A stretch of 64,000 bases of DNA from Pseudomonas sp. Irchel 3E13 (GTDB lineage Bacteria; Pseudomonadota; Gammaproteobacteria; Pseudomonadales; Pseudomonadaceae). The stretch covers positions 372,001 to 436,000 of the forward strand of contig NZ_FYDX01000001.1 in NCBI RefSeq assembly GCF_900187455.1. The letters are read 5' to 3'. A program made the position numbers and the translations under genes. Each line of letters starts with the position of its first letter. The first letter of the stretch is position 1. The notes under the pieces are model-generated. The model worked only from the letters and a program-made list of their open reading frames with translations, was not told the origin of the DNA and searched no databases. Of this stretch, positions 60,503 through 64,000 are shown piece by piece.

Positions 60503-61807
60503 TCATCGGTTCGGGTGAATGACCCGCTGCCCTTCGGCGCCAGGCCGATGGACGAACAGCCCGTCGAGCAAGGGGCTGTTCGAGTGCAACGGGGCGTTCC
60601 AGTGCGCGGAGCAGTGAATGTAGCGACGCCGCAGCAAGGCCATTTCCATCGTATCCAGCCCATGCGTCGGCGTCTGGCCGAGCGCGTAGGCTTGCAGTTT
60701 CGCGGCAATTTCGTGCAATTCGCTGGGTAGCCCAAGTTCGGCGCAGTCCGGCACAGGTGCCAGCGGCACGCCGCCACCCACGGCCAAGGCATGCATCAGC
60801 CTCAGGTACACCAGCGACAACTCCCCCCGTACCCGCCGCGTCCCCACGACCTGCGCCGCCACGCGTTTCTCACGCTGGAGGTCGCGCTTGGGCAAGAAAG
60901 GCTGGTCGCTGCTGTGAAGGTCGATGCTCAGTTCGAACCCCTGCGCCTCCCACTGCCCGCGCTGCTGTTCCAGGCATTGACTGGCCTGCAACCACGCGCG
61001 GCTTTGGCGCTCGGGTAGATGCCGTGGCTCCAGGCTGCTGAAGGGGCGTTCCAGGCGAAGCAACTCCTGCTCCTCCGGCAGATAGCCGCCACCGATGTCG
61101 GTGTGCGAACCCGGCAGCGGCAGGTCGTTGTCACTGGCCACCAGCGGGAAATTCACCCGGCGCTCGTCGGCCGCCACCAGTTGCACGACCTGCCGCGCCA
61201 GTCCGGCGCGCAGGCCGAGTTGCAGCCCGTCGTAGTCGCTGTTGGCGGCGCTGAAGTTGCCTTTGAGCGGCGCCCAGATCCCGGCCACGGTGTCGAACAG
61301 GCCGATGAAATTGAGGACCGGCGGACAGTCGGGACAGATGCCCGCCAGCCCGTTGGCGAAATGCCGGGCCGCCGCCGCCCCGCGACTGAAGCCGAACAGA
61401 TCGACTTCGACAGCGCGAATCCCGCGCCCGGGATTGTGCTGGGTGAATAGCTCGATCAGTCCGCTGATGCGCACGGGAAGCGGCTCCAGCAGCCCCCGCA
61501 CGCCCAGTTGATGGCGGCCGGTGGCCTGGCCCAGCAGCGAATCCGCCGCGCCGCGCCGGGTGCCCGCCCCTTCGACGTACAGCGCCATCGCCGCCCGCGT
61601 CTGTCCCGGTTCGAGGCCGAGCCGCGCCTGTTGCGGATACAACTCGAACAACCGCGCCACATTGCTCTTGCCGGTGACGTAGCTACCCGAGGTGTTGCCG
61701 GAGGCGGCGCCTTGCTCGTGGTTGTGCAGATTGAGCCCGGTGCCGTCGAAGAACAGCCCCAGGTGCAGGGTGATCGCGTGAGGATCGGAGGGTATTGACG
61801 GATTCAT
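60503..61807 (-). CDS. DUF2235 (Tle1-like) alpha/beta-hydrolase protein
   Basis: A 434-residue protein. LHLGLFFDGTGLN at the start and DLFGFSRGAAAARHFAN (nucleophile S141 in GFSRG) with GLFDTVAG and SHTDIGGGYLP are typical of DUF2235 proteins, which include type VI phospholipase effectors of the Tle1 group. There is no signal peptide, as expected for a type VI cargo. Neither a VgrG, PAAR nor an immunity-like gene is adjacent, and only the TetR gene (convergent) and response-regulator gene flank it. The ATG at 61807 is preferred. An effector role is possible but not shown. Confidence 0.8.
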   Translation of the reverse strand: MNPSIPSDPHAITLHLGLFFDGTGLNLHNHEQGAASGNTSGSYVTGKSNVARLFELYPQQARLGLEPGQTRAAMALYVEGAGTRRGAADSLLGQATGRHQLGVRGLLEPLPVRISGLIELFTQHNPGRGIRAVEVDLFGFSRGAAAARHFANGLAGICPDCPPVLNFIGLFDTVAGIWAPLKGNFSAANSDYDGLQLGLRAGLARQVVQLVAADERRVNFPLVASDNDLPLPGSHTDIGGGYLPEEQELLRLERPFSSLEPRHLPERQSRAWLQASQCLEQQRGQWEAQGFELSIDLHSSDQPFLPKRDLQREKRVAAQVVGTRRVRGELSLVYLRLMHALAVGGGVPLAPVPDCAELGLPSELHEIAAKLQAYALGQTPTHGLDTMEMALLRRRYIHCSAHWNAPLHSNSPLLDGLFVHRPGAEGQRVIHPNR

Positions 61808-61906
61808 GACGGTTCCTGTGTCGAGAAAACAAGGAACCGATCGGATCATCCCGCTGAAAGACGGGATGCAGGAAAATTTCCCTTAATTCGTATGAATCGC
61901 CTGACG

Positions 61907-62284
61907 CTAGCGGAGCAATCGCTGGATCTGCTCGCGCAGGCTGTCCAGGTCGAACGGCTTGGCCAGGATCGGCGCGCGGAACGCGATCGGGCTGCCCGAC
62001 TCGCGGATTTCCGCCGGGTAGCCGCTGATGAAAATGACTTTCAGGTCAGGCCGCAGCTTGACCGCGGGCTCGGCGATATCGACCCCGGAAATACCGCCCG
62101 GCAGGCGAAAGTCGGTGACCATCAGGTCCAGGTGCGGCTTGCTGGCCAGGATCTCGAACGCCTGCGCGCCGTCCTCGGCCAGCAGAACGCGGTAACCCTC
62201 GCCCGACAGGTAGTCATTGAGGACCATCCGGATAACCGGTTCGTCTTCGACGACCAGTACTACATCTTGTGCATCTTCACTCAT
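61907..62284 (-). CDS. Stand-alone response regulator (CheY-like)
   Basis: A 125-residue single receiver domain with acidic E13/D14 in VVEDEPVIRMV, the phosphoacceptor D58 in MVTDFRLPGG, and the conserved Lys in ILAKPFDLDSL. There is no output domain. It lies 56 nt behind the receiver-histidine kinase gene and probably receives phosphate from it. Confidence 0.9.
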   Translation of the reverse strand: MSEDAQDVVLVVEDEPVIRMVLNDYLSGEGYRVLLAEDGAQAFEILASKPHLDLMVTDFRLPGGISGVDIAEPAVKLRPDLKVIFISGYPAEIRESGSPIAFRAPILAKPFDLDSLREQIQRLLR

Positions 62285-62340
62285 GCCAACGCCTTGATTC
62301 GGTTCATTCGGGTGGTGTCGTTCGTTGATAGACCCCTGGC

Positions 62341-63585
62341 TTACGCAGAGGTTGCCTGTTGAAGATCACTTTCGTTTTCCGCGGCATTTCCCTGCATATC
62401 GCATACCAGCGGCAGGCTGACGCGGAACGTCGCGCCCTCGCCTTCGGCGCTCTGCACCACGATGCTGCCGCCATGGGCCAGGACGATCTGCTCGGAAATG
62501 TACAGCCCGAGGCCGAGCCCGGCGACGCTCAGGTTGGAACTGACCCGCTCGAACTGCTGGAAAATCCGCTGCTGGTTTTCCGGGCTGATGCCAATCCCTT
62601 CGTCGCGCACCTCGACGCAGGCCATGTCCGCGTTCGCCGACACCCGCACATGCACCGGGCGCTTGGCGCCATAACGCAGGGCGTTGCTGAGCAGGTTGGC
62701 GATCACCTGCTCGATGCGGAATTCATCCCAGACGCCTTCCACGCCGTCGTTGATCACCAGCTCGATCGACGATCCGGCGGCGGCGGCCTGGGCGGAGAAA
62801 TTCTCCACCAGGCCACTCACCAGTTGCGCCAGGTCGAAGCGCGAAGGCCGGATCGACAGTTTGCCGGTGCGGATCCGCGAGACATCGAGCATGTCCTCGA
62901 TCAGGCGGATCAGGCTGTTGATCTGGCGCTCGTCGCGCTCGACCATGGCGCGCATCTTGTCCAGGGTGAAGGCATCGGCGTTGTCCCGCGCCAGGTGCAG
63001 CTTGCGCAACTGGGTTTCGAGAATCAGGCCGTTGAGCGGCGTGCGCACTTCGTGGGAGACGATGGACATGAAGTCATCGCGCATGCGCACCGCGCGCTCC
63101 AGCTCGCCGCGCGCCACCTGCAACTGTTCCAGCAGCAGTTGCTGCTCCTGGCGACCGCGCTCCAGCGCCTGCAATTGCTGGTCGAGGGCCTTGCGCTGGC
63201 GGTACAGCTCGACGAACACGGTGACCTTGCTTTTCACCGCGTGGGTGTCCAGCGGTTTGTGCAGGAAATCCACTGCGCCGCTTTCGTAGCCCTTGAAGGC
63301 GTAGTTCATCTCGCGCGCCGCGGCGCTGACGAAGACGATGGGAATGTGCTTGGTCTTTTCCGTGCCGCGCATCAGTTCGGCCAGCTCGAAGCCGTTCATG
63401 CCCGGCATCTGTACATCGAGGATGGCCAGGGCGAATTCGTGCTCCAACAGCAGCGACAGCGCCTGGTCGGCGGAGCTCGCCTGGTACACCGTGCGATCGT
63501 TGCCCTTGATCAGCGCTTCGAGCGCCAGCAGGTTCTCCGGGAGATCGTCGACGATCAGCAGTTTGGCTTGGATATGGCTTAGCAT
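62341..63585 (-). CDS. Receiver-histidine kinase
   Basis: A 414-residue protein. Its N-terminal receiver has D57 (AILDVQMPGMNG) and K110. A coiled-coil stretch of about 45 residues (LDQQLQALERGRQEQQLLLE) leads to a HisKA domain with H178 in SIVSHEVRTPLNG and a HATPase domain with the N-box LLSNALRYGAK, DEGIGIS and GLGLGLYISEQI. There are no membrane helices. It overlaps the CheB-like gene by 7 nt. The order CheB-like, kinase, receiver suggests a chemotaxis-like stress or adaptation module. Confidence 0.9.
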   Translation of the reverse strand: MLSHIQAKLLIVDDLPENLLALEALIKGNDRTVYQASSADQALSLLLEHEFALAILDVQMPGMNGFELAELMRGTEKTKHIPIVFVSAAAREMNYAFKGYESGAVDFLHKPLDTHAVKSKVTVFVELYRQRKALDQQLQALERGRQEQQLLLEQLQVARGELERAVRMRDDFMSIVSHEVRTPLNGLILETQLRKLHLARDNADAFTLDKMRAMVERDERQINSLIRLIEDMLDVSRIRTGKLSIRPSRFDLAQLVSGLVENFSAQAAAAGSSIELVINDGVEGVWDEFRIEQVIANLLSNALRYGAKRPVHVRVSANADMACVEVRDEGIGISPENQQRIFQQFERVSSNLSVAGLGLGLYISEQIVLAHGGSIVVQSAEGEGATFRVSLPLVCDMQGNAAENESDLQQATSA

Positions 63586-64000
63586 TCTTGTGCTTCCAGC
63601 TTGGCGAGCAGATGCCCGATGCCGTTCAAAGGGAGTATATGGTCGGGCCGGTGCAGCGCCAGCGCAGCGTTTGGCATGGTGGCGACCTGAGCCTGGGCCG
63701 GGTCTTGGACGACGGTAAGACCACCGTACTCACTGATTCGTGCCAGACCACTGGCACCGTCTTCGTTGGCACCGGTCAGCAGCACGCCGACCAGCCCCGG
63801 GCCAACGGCGTCGGCGGCGGATTCGAAGAGCATGTCGATCGAGGGCCGCGAGTAATGCACCCGCTCTTCCTGACTCAGGGACAGCGAGCGGTCACGCTCC
63901 AGCGACAGGTGATAGCCGGGGCAGGCGACATAGATCATCCCCGCTTCGAGGCTTTCCTTGTCCCGCGCCTCGCGCACCGGCCGCTTCAGCCGGCGAGCGA
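63579..64000 (-). CDS. C-terminal part of a CheB-like protein-glutamate methylesterase
   Basis: The frame runs on beyond the right edge; the visible part is about 140 residues. It reads like the C-terminal half of a CheB methylesterase: LPVREAR-like KRPVREARDKESLEAG, GMIYVACPGYHLSLERD, and the Asp of the catalytic triad in VLLTGANEDGASGLARISEY. The N-terminal Ser and His lie outside the window. The stop overlaps the kinase start by 7 nt, so the two are coupled. Confidence 0.8.
   Translation of the reverse strand, partial: ARRLKRPVREARDKESLEAGMIYVACPGYHLSLERDRSLSLSQEERVHYSRPSIDMLFESAADAVGPGLVGVLLTGANEDGASGLARISEYGGLTVVQDPAQAQVATMPNAALALHRPDHILPLNGIGHLLAKLEAQEC

Overview
The window reads as a chromosomal segment of a Pseudomonas species, most likely of the P. 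fluorescens group. The signs are high GC with dense short-gap gene packing, a PrrF-type small RNA under a Fur-like promoter, two REP hairpins of the GCGAGC...GCTCGC type, Pseudomonas-typical small families (DUF3077/DUF6124-like, DUF2790), a liuABCD leucine-degradation operon, and a Csu-type pilus operon. I found no rRNA, tRNA, CRISPR array, transposase or prophage block.

Layout. 1-8.1 kb: end of an unknown protein, an LpxO-type lipid A hydroxylase, an XRE-cupin regulator divergent from an LctP-family permease, an AhpD-like protein, two GNAT acetyltransferases separated by a 149-bp palindromic element, a lower-GC HNH nuclease, an SDR, a small DUF3077-like gene behind a strikingly structured leader, and a LysE-type exporter. 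8.4-13.1 kb: a translationally coupled trio of TonB-dependent receptor, periplasmic binding protein and di-heme oxidoreductase. 13.2-21.7 kb: a metallophore or chelate uptake locus (two FecCD permeases, a binding protein, an ATPase, an IclR regulator, a second TonB receptor) ending in an NtaA-type flavin monooxygenase. 21.7-29.2 kb: an acyl-CoA synthetase divergent from liuABCD, with two LiuR-like boxes between them. 29.2-32.5 kb: a phage-type S24 repressor lacking its protease residues, a divergent small DUF6124-like gene, prrF, a sigma-region-4/FecR-N-domain fusion and an M14 carboxypeptidase. 32.5-38.9 kb: a seven-gene chaperone-usher operon for Csu-like pili. 39-48.5 kb: zapE, prpE, an LRR-protein kinase, a YebC-type protein, a LysE exporter, an AraC regulator and an 849-residue protein of unknown function. 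48.6-57.7 kb: an XRE-cupin regulator divergent from class II aldolase and DapA-like genes, a DUF2790 protein, a MocR regulator, an ankyrin/deaminase/MFS operon divergent from a LysR gene, an AhpD-like protein and an AraC regulator. 57.8-64 kb: thiolase, 3-hydroxyacyl-CoA dehydrogenase and TetR, an orphan DUF2235 (Tle1-like) protein, then a response regulator, a receiver-histidine kinase and the end of a CheB-like protein.

The most unusual signals are: (1) the leader at 6954-7083, where a 13-bp closing helix encloses a hairpin whose loop complements the Shine-Dalgarno of the downstream gene, and where the 3' strand of the helix has an alternative downstream partner; (2) the 13-21.7 kb locus, whose gene set suggests import of a metal chelate followed by flavin-dependent oxidation of the chelator, with a shared GGAAT...ATTCC motif in front of both transport operons; (3) the sigma4-FecR N-domain fusion next to prrF; and (4) the protease-dead S24 repressor. 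These are inferences from sequence alone. Base pairings and residues are visible in the sequence, but functions are not proven.
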